A stretch of DNA of 64,000 nt from Polaribacter sp. KT25b (GTDB lineage Bacteria; Bacteroidota; Bacteroidia; Flavobacteriales; Flavobacteriaceae): the NCBI RefSeq assembly GCF_900105145.1, contig NZ_LT629752.1:2204001-2268000 (forward strand). Reading direction: 5' to 3'. Shown here piece after piece: positions 35,852-44,847 of this stretch (position 1 is its first letter; every line of letters starts with the position of its first letter). The notes beneath the pieces were generated by a model. The model made no database searches and was not told where the DNA came from. It worked only from the letters and a program-made list of their open reading frames with translations. A program made the translations under genes and the position numbers.

Positions 35852-36568
35852 ATGAATTTTAATTTCTTAAAAAGCAAACCAAAACATATTTATTCGGAAT
35901 TAAAACCAATGGAAAGAATAACTAAACTTTTTTTAGAATTTACATTTCCATATTTTGAAAAAAACGAATTTAAATACCTTAAATCACAACAAGAATTTAA
36001 AAAACGAAATGATTTTTTTCTATACAGCGTTCATTGGTATGGTAGAAAATACAATGAAGGAAATTTGAGTGTAGAATTTGATATTGTCTTAAATGTTACT
36101 TCAACTAAATACAGAAAATGGGAAAAAGAATTTTATAATCTTGGCGAAAAGCGAGAAAGAGGAATAGATGGAACAAGAGTTGATTATATTGAAAATTGGA
36201 ATAAAGAATATTATTATTCAGGTTGGTATGATTTAGTCAAAGATGACAATGAAAAAGTAATGAAAAGAATTTGTGAAAACTTTGAAACATCTGGAAAAGA
36301 TTTCTTTGATAACTTTAAATCTTTAGATTCTGCAATAAATAAATTAAAAAAATACCCAATAGCAAATTTTGAATCAATTATTGATTTTTACATAATTCAA
36401 AATAAGTGGAGTGAAGCAAATATGTTTTTTGAAGAAAATAGGAGCTGGTATGAAAAAAAAGAGAAAATTGAAGGAAATGATCCAAATTCAGAATATTGTT
36501 TAAATCGAAAAGAACATTTTGAATTAAGAAGAGAAAAAATAAAAAACTGGTTACAACAACATATATAA
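35852..36568 (+). CDS. Cassette 11: hypothetical protein
   Basis: 238 residues, soluble, rich in Lys/Glu and aromatic residues (FLYSVHWYGRKYNEGNLSVE). The N-terminal half looks like an alpha/beta domain of the DUF4304 style (MERITKLFLEFTFPYFEKNE); this is a weak resemblance. The C-terminal half is helical. The final residues LQQHI and the stop are encoded inside attC11. Single-gene cassette, 43 bp after the GTT. Confidence 0.6.
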   Translation: MNFNFLKSKPKHIYSELKPMERITKLFLEFTFPYFEKNEFKYLKSQQEFKKRNDFFLYSVHWYGRKYNEGNLSVEFDIVLNVTSTKYRKWEKEFYNLGEKRERGIDGTRVDYIENWNKEYYYSGWYDLVKDDNEKVMKRICENFETSGKDFFDNFKSLDSAINKLKKYPIANFESIIDFYIIQNKWSEANMFFEENRSWYEKKEKIEGNDPNSEYCLNRKEHFELRREKIKNWLQQHI

Positions 36569-36683
36569 TTTATTGCTGGTAAAAAGCTTACTTACGAAAA
36601 TCCTCGCGGATTTTCTTTGTCAGTAATTATTTACTAAATTAGGTGTTTAAACCACGCAACAAACCATATATAAACACGTTGTA
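36550..36683 (+). repeat. attC11, class I
   Basis: Left core TTACAAC, right core GTTGTAA. Arms ATATATAATTTATTGC / GCAACAAACCATATAT; apex GAAAATCC-TCGC-GGATTTTC. Cassette 11 end AACTGGTTACAAC pairs with start GTTGTAACCAATT, wobble at position 11. Confidence 0.9.
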
Positions 36684-36752
36684 AAACATACCCAAAAATA
36701 TACTTTCCTGAAATAGGTTGACTAAAAATTAAACACTTAATTATAGTCACTT

Positions 36753-37211
36753 ATGAAAACACAAAATGAACACTGCCGAAAAAAAACTTACGAAAAAGTA
36801 ACTTTAGAGCTTAAATTATTAGTCGTTGACCAAATTCAAAATGGTCAGATCTCAACCAACTTCGCTTCTAAAAAATATGACATTCCTAGAACTACCATTG
36901 GCTATTGGATTAAAAAATATAGTACTTTAGTGCAACAAAATACAGGAATGAGCAAAATAAACGAAATAAAAAAATTAAAGGAACGTATTGAAGCCCTTGA
37001 GTTTATCAAAGACTTTCAGCAAGATATTATTGCCGATATGGAAATCATTACAGGAGTCGATTTATCAAAAAAGTCGCTGCCCAAAACATTAGTAAAAGAG
37101 ATAGAGCTAAAAAAGAAAAACCGTTTAAAAGAAAGTGGTTCTATGAATGTTTTGGGATTAGTAAACAAGCCTTCTACAAAAGATGTAAAGAGCAAGAAAT
37201 CAAACAAATAA
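36753..37211 (+). CDS. IS3-type OrfA, copy 2
   Basis: 152 residues, same HTH and zipper as copy 1 but with Met in SGSMNVL and Ser in KDVKSKKSNK, the form shared by copies 2-5. The A AAA AAG slippery site is conserved. Confidence 0.9.
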   Translation: MKTQNEHCRKKTYEKVTLELKLLVVDQIQNGQISTNFASKKYDIPRTTIGYWIKKYSTLVQQNTGMSKINEIKKLKERIEALEFIKDFQQDIIADMEIITGVDLSKKSLPKTLVKEIELKKKNRLKESGSMNVLGLVNKPSTKDVKSKKSNK

Positions 37212-37231
37212 ATTATGATAAACTTATTGTA

Positions 37232-38005
37232 ATGGTACTAGATTATCGCAAAAAAGTAGGCATGAGAACTGGTGGTATTAAGCTGTATGATGAACTAAAA
37301 TCTGACTTCATAAAACAAAACATAAAGATGGGAAGAGATAAATTTTACGACTTTTTAAGGCTCCATAATTTGCTCGTCCCTAAGCTTAAAAATTACGTGA
37401 CAACAACAGATTCGAATCATCAATTTAGAAAATATAAAAACCTGATTAAAGACCAAGTGCCTAATAGACCAGAACAACTCTGGGTAACCGATATAACATA
37501 CATTAAAACAGAAAATGGACACAATTATCTAGCAATCGTAACAGATGCTTATTCCAAGCAAATTATGGGCTATAAATTAGATAACAACATGAAAACATCT
37601 CTTTGTACAGAAGCTCTTGCTATGGCTATTAAAAACAGAAAATATCCTAATGAAAAACTAATTCATCATTCCGATAGAGGTTTTCAATACTGTAATCCTA
37701 AATACACAGCATTTGCCGAAGAAAATGGAATGATAATGAGTATGACAGAACAATATGATCCTTACGAAAATGCAATCGCTGAGAGAATTAATAGAACTTT
37801 AAAATATGAATATGGACTTAGAAACTGTATTAAAAACACTGCTATTGCTCAAGAAATCACAAAACAAGCTGTAGATATATACAATAATTTGAGAAAGCAT
37901 TTTAGCCTAGATTTAAGAAATCCTGCTGACGTACATTTAAATCCTAACATCAAATACAAATCATATCGAAAAAATAAAGTAAATTTACCTGAACTTAAAA
38001 TTTAA
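37232..38005 (+). CDS. IS3-type OrfB (DDE), copy 2
   Basis: 257 residues with the intact DD(35)E triad; differs from copy 1 by Thr for Ile after KTSLC. Protein identical to copies 3 and 4, which points to recent spread or gene conversion among them. Confidence 0.92.
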   Translation: MVLDYRKKVGMRTGGIKLYDELKSDFIKQNIKMGRDKFYDFLRLHNLLVPKLKNYVTTTDSNHQFRKYKNLIKDQVPNRPEQLWVTDITYIKTENGHNYLAIVTDAYSKQIMGYKLDNNMKTSLCTEALAMAIKNRKYPNEKLIHHSDRGFQYCNPKYTAFAEENGMIMSMTEQYDPYENAIAERINRTLKYEYGLRNCIKNTAIAQEITKQAVDIYNNLRKHFSLDLRNPADVHLNPNIKYKSYRKNKVNLPELKI

Positions 38006-38157
38006 TCTAAAAGCTAGTTCAAATTATTTTTTTGCCTTCTAAACGGCTAAAAAAAATAGTTTGAACGGGTAAATTAATAAAAAAAAAGGTCAACCTATAT
38101 CAGTATAATACAAAACCCTCGAATTTCGAATTAAACTTTTGAAATATTTTGAAAATA

Positions 38158-38178
38158 GTAACTTTTAAGTTACCTTTG
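38158..38178 (+). promoter_or_regulatory. Promoter/operator of the HigBA-type operon
   Basis: Palindrome GTAACTTTTAAGTTAC (38158-38173) overlaps the -7 element TACCTTTG (38171-38178), 5 bp before the toxin ATG. The antitoxin's HTH is the natural candidate to bind it. It gives the cassette its own autoregulated promoter. Confidence 0.65.
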
Positions 38179-38183
38179 TCGGA

Positions 38184-38540
38184 ATGGAAAAAGTTAGGCA
38201 AGTAATACAATACAAAAATTATTTCGAGGAGTTTCTACTTGCTCAACCGAAAAAGGTTCAGGACAAAATATTTAAGGTCATTGAAATAATCGAAACTTAT
38301 CAGCACGTGCCGAAAACGTATTTAGCACCAATGAAAACTCACAAAGGATTATTTGAGGCTCGAATAAAATTAGGTTCGAATATTTGGCGAGTTTTTTGCT
38401 TCTTCGATAAAGGTAAATTAGTTATACTCTTGAACGGATTTACTAAAAAGACACAGAAAACACCGAAAAAAGAAATCGACAAAGCTGTTCGATTAATGAA
38501 AGAGTATTACGAAGAAAAAAACAAAAGCAATGGAAACTAA
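38184..38540 (+). CDS. Cassette 12 gene 1: RelE/HigB-type toxin
   Basis: 118 residues of the phage-derived Gp49-like/HigB family: LFEARIKLGSNIWRVFCFFD, then KLVILLNGFTKKTQKTPKKE and the closing helix EIDKAVRLMKEYY. Such toxins cut mRNA on the ribosome. Toxin-first order and an 11-bp overlap with the antitoxin are typical of HigBA. Less extreme AT content than neighbours. It may stabilise the array against cassette loss, as TA cassettes do in large chromosomal integrons. Confidence 0.88.
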   Translation: MEKVRQVIQYKNYFEEFLLAQPKKVQDKIFKVIEIIETYQHVPKTYLAPMKTHKGLFEARIKLGSNIWRVFCFFDKGKLVILLNGFTKKTQKTPKKEIDKAVRLMKEYYEEKNKSNGN

Positions 38541-38820
38541 AAGTTGGAAAGACATAAAAGACACAGTTTACGGAAAAAAAGGAACTGAACGCAGAGACGA
38601 ACTCGACAGAGATTTTGAATCGTTTAAAATCGGTTTGCTTTTACGAAATGCACGTGAGGAAAAAAATCTGACTCAAGAACAACTTGGCGAATTGATTGAC
38701 AAAAAACGAACTTACATTTCTCGTGTAGAAAATAATGGCAGTAATCTGACTTTAAAAACCTTATTTGACATCGTAGAAAAAGGACTTGGTGGAAAAGTTA
38801 ACATTTCAATCGAAGTCTGA
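38530..38820 (+). CDS. Cassette 12 gene 2: XRE-family antitoxin (HigA-type)
   Basis: 96 residues. An XRE helix-turn-helix occupies ~35-85 (AREEKNLTQEQLGELIDKKR, TYISRVENNGSNLTL) and a short beta tail closes the protein (GKVNISIEV). It overlaps the toxin gene by 11 bp. By family it binds and silences the toxin and represses the operon at the palindrome upstream. Confidence 0.88.
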   Translation: METKSWKDIKDTVYGKKGTERRDELDRDFESFKIGLLLRNAREEKNLTQEQLGELIDKKRTYISRVENNGSNLTLKTLFDIVEKGLGGKVNISIEV

Positions 38821-38834
38821 TATAAAGTACGATT

Positions 38835-38966
38835 TTACAACACCGTGTATAATTAATTGCTTGGTTCGTGCTTACTTACGAAAATCCTCGCGGATTTTCT
38901 ATTCGGTTTTTATTTGCTAAATTACGTGCTTAACCACGCAACTAACCATACACAAAACCGTTGTAA
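38835..38966 (+). repeat. attC12, class I
   Basis: Left core TTACAAC, right core GTTGTAA. Arms GTGTATAATTAATTGC / GCAACTAACCATACAC; apex GAAAATCC-TCGC-GGATTTTC. Cassette end pairs with its start, one extrahelical base. Confidence 0.9.
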
Positions 38967-39033
38967 CCAATTTGAAAAATATACTTTCCTGAAATAGGTT
39001 GACTAAAAATTAAACACTTAATTATAGTCACTT

Positions 39034-39492
39034 ATGAAAACACAAAATGAACACTGCCGAAAAAAAACTTACGAAAAAGTAACTTTAGAGCTTAAATTAT
39101 TAGTCGTTGACCAAATTCAAAATGGTCAGATCTCAACCAACTTCGCTTCTAAAAAATATGACATTCCTAGAACTACCATTGGCTATTGGATTAAAAAATA
39201 TAGTACTTTAGTGCAACAAAATACAGGAATGAGCAAAATAAACGAAATAAAAAAATTAAAGGAACGTATTGAAGCCCTTGAGTTTATCAAAGACTTTCAG
39301 CAAGATATTATTGCCGATATGGAAATCATTACAGGAGTCGATTTATCAAAAAAGTCGCTGCCCAAAACATTAGTAAAAGAGATAGAGCTAAAAAAGAAAA
39401 ACCGTTTAAAAGAAAGTGGTTCTATGAATGTTTTGGGATTAGTAAACAAGCCTTCTACAAAAGATGTAAAGAGCAAGAAATCAAACAAATAA
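39034..39492 (+). CDS. IS3-type OrfA, copy 3
   Basis: 152 residues, identical in protein to copy 2, with the conserved slippery heptamer for the -1 frameshift into orfB. Confidence 0.9.
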   Translation: MKTQNEHCRKKTYEKVTLELKLLVVDQIQNGQISTNFASKKYDIPRTTIGYWIKKYSTLVQQNTGMSKINEIKKLKERIEALEFIKDFQQDIIADMEIITGVDLSKKSLPKTLVKEIELKKKNRLKESGSMNVLGLVNKPSTKDVKSKKSNK

Positions 39493-39512
39493 ATTATGAT
39501 AAACTTATTGTA

Positions 39513-40286
39513 ATGGTACTAGATTATCGCAAAAAAGTAGGCATGAGAACTGGTGGTATTAAGCTGTATGATGAACTAAAATCTGACTTCATAAAACAAA
39601 ACATAAAGATGGGAAGAGATAAATTTTACGACTTTTTAAGGCTCCATAATTTGCTCGTCCCTAAGCTTAAAAATTACGTGACAACAACAGATTCGAATCA
39701 TCAATTTAGAAAATATAAAAACCTGATTAAAGACCAAGTGCCTAATAGACCAGAACAACTCTGGGTAACCGATATAACATACATTAAAACAGAAAATGGA
39801 CACAATTATCTAGCAATCGTAACAGATGCTTATTCCAAGCAAATTATGGGCTATAAATTAGATAACAACATGAAAACATCTCTTTGTACAGAAGCTCTTG
39901 CTATGGCTATTAAAAACAGAAAATATCCTAATGAAAAACTAATTCATCATTCCGATAGAGGTTTTCAATACTGTAATCCTAAATACACAGCATTTGCCGA
40001 AGAAAATGGAATGATAATGAGTATGACAGAACAATATGATCCTTACGAAAATGCAATCGCTGAGAGAATTAATAGAACTTTAAAATATGAATATGGACTT
40101 AGAAACTGTATTAAAAACACTGCTATTGCTCAAGAAATCACAAAACAAGCTGTAGATATATACAATAATTTGAGAAAGCATTTTAGCCTAGATTTAAGAA
40201 ATCCTGCTGACGTACATTTAAATCCTAACATCAAATACAAATCATATCGAAAAAATAAAGTAAATTTACCTGAACTTAAAATTTAA
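39513..40286 (+). CDS. IS3-type OrfB (DDE), copy 3
   Basis: 257 residues, identical in protein to copies 2 and 4, triad Asp87, Asp148, Glu184 intact. Confidence 0.92.
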   Translation: MVLDYRKKVGMRTGGIKLYDELKSDFIKQNIKMGRDKFYDFLRLHNLLVPKLKNYVTTTDSNHQFRKYKNLIKDQVPNRPEQLWVTDITYIKTENGHNYLAIVTDAYSKQIMGYKLDNNMKTSLCTEALAMAIKNRKYPNEKLIHHSDRGFQYCNPKYTAFAEENGMIMSMTEQYDPYENAIAERINRTLKYEYGLRNCIKNTAIAQEITKQAVDIYNNLRKHFSLDLRNPADVHLNPNIKYKSYRKNKVNLPELKI

Positions 40287-40412
40287 TCTAAAAGCTAGTT
40301 CAAATTATTTTTTTGCCTTCTAAACGGCTAAAAAAAATAGTTTGAACGGGTAAATTAATAAAAAAAAAGGTCAACCTATATCAGTATAATACAAAACGAA
40401 TCGATAATATTT

Positions 40413-41213
40413 ATGTTTTCCTTATTTAAATCAAAGTCGAACTTATCAGAATCTGAATTTTCGGAGAAATTTTTCGCTGAATTAAAACGGAAAGTTAAAG
40501 GATTAGTATTAGTTTCAATTAATGGTTTGGAAGTTACAACCAAACTAAAAGGTTCAGATAATTACCGACATTTTTTAGACAATTCATACGCTGAATATAA
40601 AAACGAACCGAAAGATTTAAAAAAAATAATTAAAAAATATACATTAGCCTCAAAAGAACTTTTTCTTCCAGAAGAACCTGTTAAATTGGAAAGAATTGTT
40701 CCTATAATAAAAGACAAAAGATATTTAATAGAAAGCTCAAAACTTGTTGAAAATTTTGAGAATACTCACGTTTATGAAAAGTACAATTCGGAATTGTATA
40801 TATTTTATGCAGAAGATAAGGATCACTCAATAAGTTATTTAACAAAAGAAAGAATTGAGCAACTGAACATAGGAATTGAAAAACTAAAAGAAAAAGCAAT
40901 TGAAAACCTGAATTCTATAGTTTCAAAAATGGAAAGTCACGGAGAAAATGGTTATTTTATGTTAACTGCAGGAGGAGATTATGAAACAAGTTTATTATTA
41001 TTTGATATTTGGAATAAAGAAAACTTCCCAGTAGATGGTGAATTAATAATTGGAATTCCAGCAAGAGACATTTTAATAATTACGGGAACAAATGAAAAAG
41101 AGAATATTGAAAAATTAGAGAATTCAATTGGAGAAATTAATGAGAATGGAGACCATTTAGTTTCTGATAAAATATTTATATTTAAAAAAGGAAAATTTGA
41201 ATTGTGGAAATAA
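40413..41213 (+). CDS. Cassette 13: DUF1444-like protein
   Basis: 266 residues. N-terminal helix-rich part and a central block (ERIVPIIKDKRYLIESSKLV), then HSISYLTKERIEQLNIGIEK and LKEKAIENLNSIV, match the arrangement of DUF1444 (YtpQ) proteins, ending with a strand-rich part containing IGIPARDILIITG. Cytoplasmic, function of the family unknown. It starts 20 bp after the IS right end; its natural attC-side leader seems lost through IS recombination. Confidence 0.65.
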   Translation: MFSLFKSKSNLSESEFSEKFFAELKRKVKGLVLVSINGLEVTTKLKGSDNYRHFLDNSYAEYKNEPKDLKKIIKKYTLASKELFLPEEPVKLERIVPIIKDKRYLIESSKLVENFENTHVYEKYNSELYIFYAEDKDHSISYLTKERIEQLNIGIEKLKEKAIENLNSIVSKMESHGENGYFMLTAGGDYETSLLLFDIWNKENFPVDGELIIGIPARDILIITGTNEKENIEKLENSIGEINENGDHLVSDKIFIFKKGKFELWK

Positions 41214-41220
41214 GTACTGT

Positions 41221-41353
41221 TGGCAACACCGTATAAACTTTATTGCTAGTTTTAGCTCACTTGGGAAATTCCTCCGGAATTTCGCCGTTCGTGTTTTATT
41301 TACTAAATTCACTGCTTAAACCACGCAACAAAGCTTATACAACAACGTTGCCC
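41221..41353 (+). repeat. attC13, class III
   Basis: Left core TGGCAAC, right core GTTGCCC. Arms GTATAAACTTTATTGC / GCAACAAAGCTTATAC (CTT/AAG variant); apex GAAATTCC-TCC-GGAATTTC. Confidence 0.9.
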
Positions 41354-41361
41354 ACAATTAA

Positions 41362-41808
41362 ATGAAAATCAACAAACTGAATCATATAATTTTAATTTTA
41401 TTACTTTTTTTGGTTTCGTGTGAAAACGGAATTAAAAAAGGAAACGAATTATCAAAATCAGATTTAAAATACATTCGTGATTTAGGTTTATTAAATGAAA
41501 ATGAGAAAATAATACTTTTTTCCTCTCAAGGTGGAAATCGAATGAGTGGGAATTTTTTGTCGGAAAATAGACTTGCGTCTTATTGGGTTGAAAACCGAAA
41601 AGAGAATAATCAAATTAACTCTGCCAAATTTATTGAAATTGACACTTTGATAACAACAGATTTATCCGAAGCTCTGACTTATGCCTCTTATATAAAAGTC
41701 ATAAAAAAAAATAGTTCGGAATTTAAAGTTTACGTGGACGGAAAGCCTGAAAAAATAGATGAATTCTTTGAAAAAGCGATTTCTGAATGGAAAAAACGAA
41801 AAAAATAA
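41362..41808 (+). CDS. Cassette 14: lipoprotein
   Basis: 148 residues with lipobox FLVSCENG after a hydrophobic segment (HIILILLLFLVSC), so it should be a lipid-anchored envelope protein. The mature part contains LLNENEKIILFSSQGGN, an alpha/beta pattern, without a recognised domain. The ATG lies 15 bp after the GTT core, one of the shortest leaders here, so the start of the gene nearly touches the recombination site. Confidence 0.65.
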   Translation: MKINKLNHIILILLLFLVSCENGIKKGNELSKSDLKYIRDLGLLNENEKIILFSSQGGNRMSGNFLSENRLASYWVENRKENNQINSAKFIEIDTLITTDLSEALTYASYIKVIKKNSSEFKVYVDGKPEKIDEFFEKAISEWKKRKK

Positions 41809-41812
41809 CTGT

Positions 41813-41946
41813 GGGCAACACCGTATAAAAAAAATTGCTAAATTAGTGCTTAACCAAAGGTTGTTGCATTTTTATCAACTTCTGAATTTCCTTCGGAAAT
41901 TCCTCGCTGACAAAACCGCAACTTTCCTTATACAACAACGTTGGCA
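41813..41946 (+). repeat. attC14, class II
   Basis: Left core GGGCAAC, right core GTTGGCA. Arms GTATAAAAAAAATTGC / GCAACTTTCCTTATAC; apex GAATTTCC-TTC-GGAAATTC. Cassette 14 end AACTGTGGGCAAC pairs with start GTTGCCCACAATT. Confidence 0.9.
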
Positions 41947-42031
41947 AAAATACCGTAGCACGCTGAAAAAATTGAATGTAAAGAATTTTTAAAAATCTTA
42001 TCATATATTTTTTATATGTAAAGAAAAGTCA

Positions 42032-42083
42032 ATTTTCTTATCAAAAGAATTATCTTTGTATAGAAAAATAGATTTTCTTATCA
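42032..42083 (+). promoter_or_regulatory. Promoter with paired operator repeats of the cassette-15 Fic gene
   Basis: ATTTTCTTATCA occurs at 42032-42043 and 42072-42083, on each side of the -7 element TATCTTTG (42051-42058). The ATG is at 42086. A repressor bound to both repeats would sit over the promoter. Confidence 0.6.
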
Positions 42084-42085
42084 CT

Positions 42086-43162
42086 ATGAATAATTTCAAA
42101 CTAGAAAAATTACCACTTACAAAAGATATTGAAACTAAAAATATTTTAAAGAAACTTAATGAAGCACATAGAGCTTTAGCTGAATTAAAAGGTTTAGTTT
42201 CTAGTATTCCTAATGAACATATTTTAATAAATACTTTAGGACTTCAAGAAGCTAAGGATAGTTCTGAAATTGAAAATATCATTACAACACACGATGACCT
42301 TTACAAAGCTGAGTTAAATCTTGACGGTTTAAAATCATTAGATGCTAAGGAAGTACAAAATTACATTTCAGCATTAAAAATTGGTTATTCATTAATTTCC
42401 AAAAGAAATATATTAACCAACAATAACATTATTGAAATTCAAGCTGAACTTGAAAAAAATAATGCGGGATTTAGAAAAGTTCCTGGTACTGCTTTGAAAA
42501 ATGCAACTACAGGAGAAGTTGTTTATACCCCTCCTCAAGATTATGAAACAATTAAAGAATTAATGACTAATCTTGAACAATTTACTAACGATGATAGTTT
42601 GTCAGAATTTGATCCTATTGTAAAAATGGCAATCATTCATTTTCAATTTGAAAGTATTCATCCTTTCTATGATGGAAACGGAAGAACTGGTAGAATTATA
42701 AATGTACTATATCTTGTAATGAAAGATTTATTGGATTTACCTATACTCTATCTTAGTAGATATATTATAGAAAATAAAGCTAAATATTACGAACTATTAC
42801 AAGAAGTTAGAGAAACTGGGAATTGGGAAAATTGGTTATTATATATTATTCAAGCTGTAGAGCAAACATCAAAACAAACAATCTCTACAATTAAAGAAAT
42901 TCAAGTTTTAATGCTTGAATACAAACACTTAATAAGAGATAATTATAAATTTTATAGTCAAGATTTATTGAATAATTTATTCCAACATCCATACACTAAA
43001 ATTGAATTTATAGAAAAAGATTTAGGTGTATCCAGAATAACTGCTGGAAATTATTTGAATAAGTTAGCAAAAGACGGAATTTTAATAAAACAAAAGTTAG
43101 GAACAGGGAATTATTATATCAATCATAAATTATATACGATTCTGACAAACAAAGTACTTTAG
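42086..43162 (+). CDS. Cassette 15: Fic-domain AMP transferase with C-terminal winged helix
   Basis: 358 residues from ATG 42086; an earlier in-frame alternative start at 42056 lies within the promoter. Inhibitory motif S-x-x-x-E-N (SSEIENI, ~59-65) precedes the Fic fold with the active loop HPFYDGNGRTGRI. The last ~60 residues are a winged helix (GVSRITAGNYLNKLAKDGIL) that could bind the flanking repeats. Role by family: AMPylation of a cellular target, self-inhibited. Not close to the cassette-8 Fic in sequence, so independently acquired. Confidence 0.88.
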   Translation: MNNFKLEKLPLTKDIETKNILKKLNEAHRALAELKGLVSSIPNEHILINTLGLQEAKDSSEIENIITTHDDLYKAELNLDGLKSLDAKEVQNYISALKIGYSLISKRNILTNNNIIEIQAELEKNNAGFRKVPGTALKNATTGEVVYTPPQDYETIKELMTNLEQFTNDDSLSEFDPIVKMAIIHFQFESIHPFYDGNGRTGRIINVLYLVMKDLLDLPILYLSRYIIENKAKYYELLQEVRETGNWENWLLYIIQAVEQTSKQTISTIKEIQVLMLEYKHLIRDNYKFYSQDLLNNLFQHPYTKIEFIEKDLGVSRITAGNYLNKLAKDGILIKQKLGTGNYYINHKLYTILTNKVL

Positions 43163-43293
43163 CCAACACCGGCTAAAAAACATAGCTAAGTTTGTGCTTT
43201 CCCAATGTCTGTGTTTTATTTATTTTGTGTAATTTTAATCTGAAAAGTAATTGCTAGTCTAAACGCTACGTTTCCTAGCCAAACACGTTGTAA
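43161..43293 (+). repeat. attC15, class V
   Basis: Left core AGCCAAC, right core GTTGTAA. Arms GGCTAAAAAACATAGC / GCTACGTTTCCTAGCC with a fully altered outer stem (GGCTA/TAGCC). No strong apical hairpin. Cassette 15 ends match at 12 of 13 positions when the position-11 wobble is counted. Confidence 0.82.
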
Positions 43294-43307
43294 AACATTA
43301 ACCAAAA

Positions 43308-43871
43308 ATGCCGAAAAGAAAGCTGAAAACGAAATATTACATTCTTTTTATTGTTATATTAATAATTTGGAATTCTAAAGAAAGCATCGAATTTTATTAT
43401 TTGAAAAATATAAAAAATGAAACTGGAATAAAAGTTATTGAAATTGACTCTTCCAAAATAAAAACTTATTCTGAATTACTGAAAATTCCTGAATTAATAA
43501 ATAAACCATCCTTTATTTACTTTAACACTCAATTGTCTGAAAAAAGACTGAAGTCTGACAAAATAGTTTTAAATGAAATGTTTGAAAAATTTAAGAATGA
43601 AAATATTAATATTATTTTTATTTCAAACGGTCTTGAAGGTGAAAATTATAAGAAATGGTTTATAAAAATGAATAATCTCAATTTAAATGGAATTCACATA
43701 AACTTTGAAAATTATAATCATTATAAAAGTTATTTAAAAACTGAAATAATTGATTTGAATGAAAGAACAACTTTCCCTCATTATCTTTTAGCTAATAAAA
43801 AAGGAAAAATTACAGATACAGTTTTTGACGGAAAAATACATTTAGAAAAAATTGAAAAACTAATTGAATAA
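43308..43871 (+). CDS. Cassette 16: membrane-anchored thioredoxin-fold-like protein
   Basis: 187 residues. One N-terminal TM (YYILFIVILIIWN) anchors a periplasmic domain with thioredoxin-like strands (PSFIYFNTQL; INIIFISNGLEG; FPHYLLANKKGKITDTVF). There is no CxxC, so it is not a classical oxidoreductase. The cis-Pro-like FPHYLL and the GKI hairpin fit the TlpA/AhpC fold. Function unknown. Confidence 0.55.
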   Translation: MPKRKLKTKYYILFIVILIIWNSKESIEFYYLKNIKNETGIKVIEIDSSKIKTYSELLKIPELINKPSFIYFNTQLSEKRLKSDKIVLNEMFEKFKNENINIIFISNGLEGENYKKWFIKMNNLNLNGIHINFENYNHYKSYLKTEIIDLNERTTFPHYLLANKKGKITDTVFDGKIHLEKIEKLIE

Positions 43872-43879
43872 AAAACGTT

Positions 43880-44012
43880 TTACAACACCGTATAAACTTT
43901 ACTGCTGGTTTTGGCTCACTTGGGAAATTCCTCCGGAATTTCGCCGTTCGTGTTTTATTTAGTAAATTCACTGCTTAAACTACGCAACAAAGCTTATACA
44001 ACAACGTTGGGC
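43880..44012 (+). repeat. attC16, class III
   Basis: Left core TTACAAC, right core GTTGGGC. Arms GTATAAACTTTACTGC / GCAACAAAGCTTATAC; apex GAAATTCC-TCC-GGAATTTC. Cassette 16 end AACGTTTTACAAC pairs with start GTTGTAAAACATT. Confidence 0.9.
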
Positions 44013-44035
44013 ACTATTACAAACTTAAAGTAAAA

Positions 44036-44842
44036 ATGGAAAAAATCGTAATTGATTTAAAAACTGAAATATTATTTGACAAAAATGATTGGAAAGTATT
44101 TAAAGAAGGAAAGCTTGAAAAAACTGAAACAAAAAACTTATTTAAATATTTTTCTTTAAATGAATATAGTTTAGACTCATTGGAAAATAATTATGTTTAT
44201 TTAAGTAATCCTAAAGATTTCAATGACCCATTTGACTGTAACAGAAATTTAATTATTGAAAAGCAAAAAGAAATTAAAGACTTGGAATATGTTGAAAGTC
44301 TAAATGATATATCAGGAATTGGAATTTGTAGTTTTTCAGAAAACGGAATTGAGCCATTATTATGGAGTCATTATGCAAATTCATATCGTGGATTTTGTCT
44401 AAAATTTAAACCTGAATTTTTAATCAAAAAAAATCTTGAATTTGCAAAACTTAAAAAAGTAATTTATTCAAAAGAGCCAAGATCTATTTCTTTAAAATCA
44501 AATTTTGCTAAATATTATCAATATATTTTAAAACTAGAAAACTGGAATTATGAGAGTGAATGGAGATTATTATTTCAAAATCCTTCTCAAGTTGAAAATA
44601 AATATCATTTTAATGAAAATTGTATTGAAGAAATTTCAATCGGTTATAAATTTATGCAACCAACAAATGATAACGAAAGAAAGTTAAAAATTAAATTTGA
44701 TAAACTTCGAAAAGATAAATTTAAAAATGTACCATTATACACTGTAGGACCGCATACCACAAAACTTGAATTACAAAAACTTAGACTTCTAGAAGGGACA
44801 AAGGAAGATGCGATTGAAATGATTAGGAAAATATTTAAATAA
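44036..44842 (+). CDS. Cassette 17: DUF2971 protein
   Basis: 268 residues. Family blocks are clear: LFKYFSLNEYSLDSLENNYV, YLSNPKDFNDPFDC, GICSFSENGIEPLLWSHYAN, YRGFCLKF and WNYESEWRLL. DUF2971 proteins are cytoplasmic, common in mobile and defence islands, without proven activity. A second, clearly diverged DUF2971 protein is in cassette 30, so the array collected this family twice. Confidence 0.85.
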   Translation: MEKIVIDLKTEILFDKNDWKVFKEGKLEKTETKNLFKYFSLNEYSLDSLENNYVYLSNPKDFNDPFDCNRNLIIEKQKEIKDLEYVESLNDISGIGICSFSENGIEPLLWSHYANSYRGFCLKFKPEFLIKKNLEFAKLKKVIYSKEPRSISLKSNFAKYYQYILKLENWNYESEWRLLFQNPSQVENKYHFNENCIEEISIGYKFMQPTNDNERKLKIKFDKLRKDKFKNVPLYTVGPHTTKLELQKLRLLEGTKEDAIEMIRKIFK

Positions 44843-44847
44843 ACAGT

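Larger units (their letters stand above)
36698..38111 (+). mobile_element. IS3-family element, copy 2 (in cassette 12)
   Basis: About 1.41 kb, starting 21 bp after the attC11 GTT in the same direction as the other copies. Flanks are AAA on both sides. Start and end of the host cassette still match each other (GTTGTAAAA / TTTTACAAC), so this copy seems to sit where it inserted. Confidence 0.88.
38980..40392 (+). mobile_element. IS3-family element, copy 3 (in cassette 13)
   Basis: Starts 20 bp after the attC12 GTT, same direction. The left flank belongs to a cassette starting GTTGTAACCAATT, but the cassette ends ACTGTTGGCAAC, which would need a start GTTGCCAACAAT. Left and right flanks therefore seem to come from two different cassettes. 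Confidence 0.88.
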
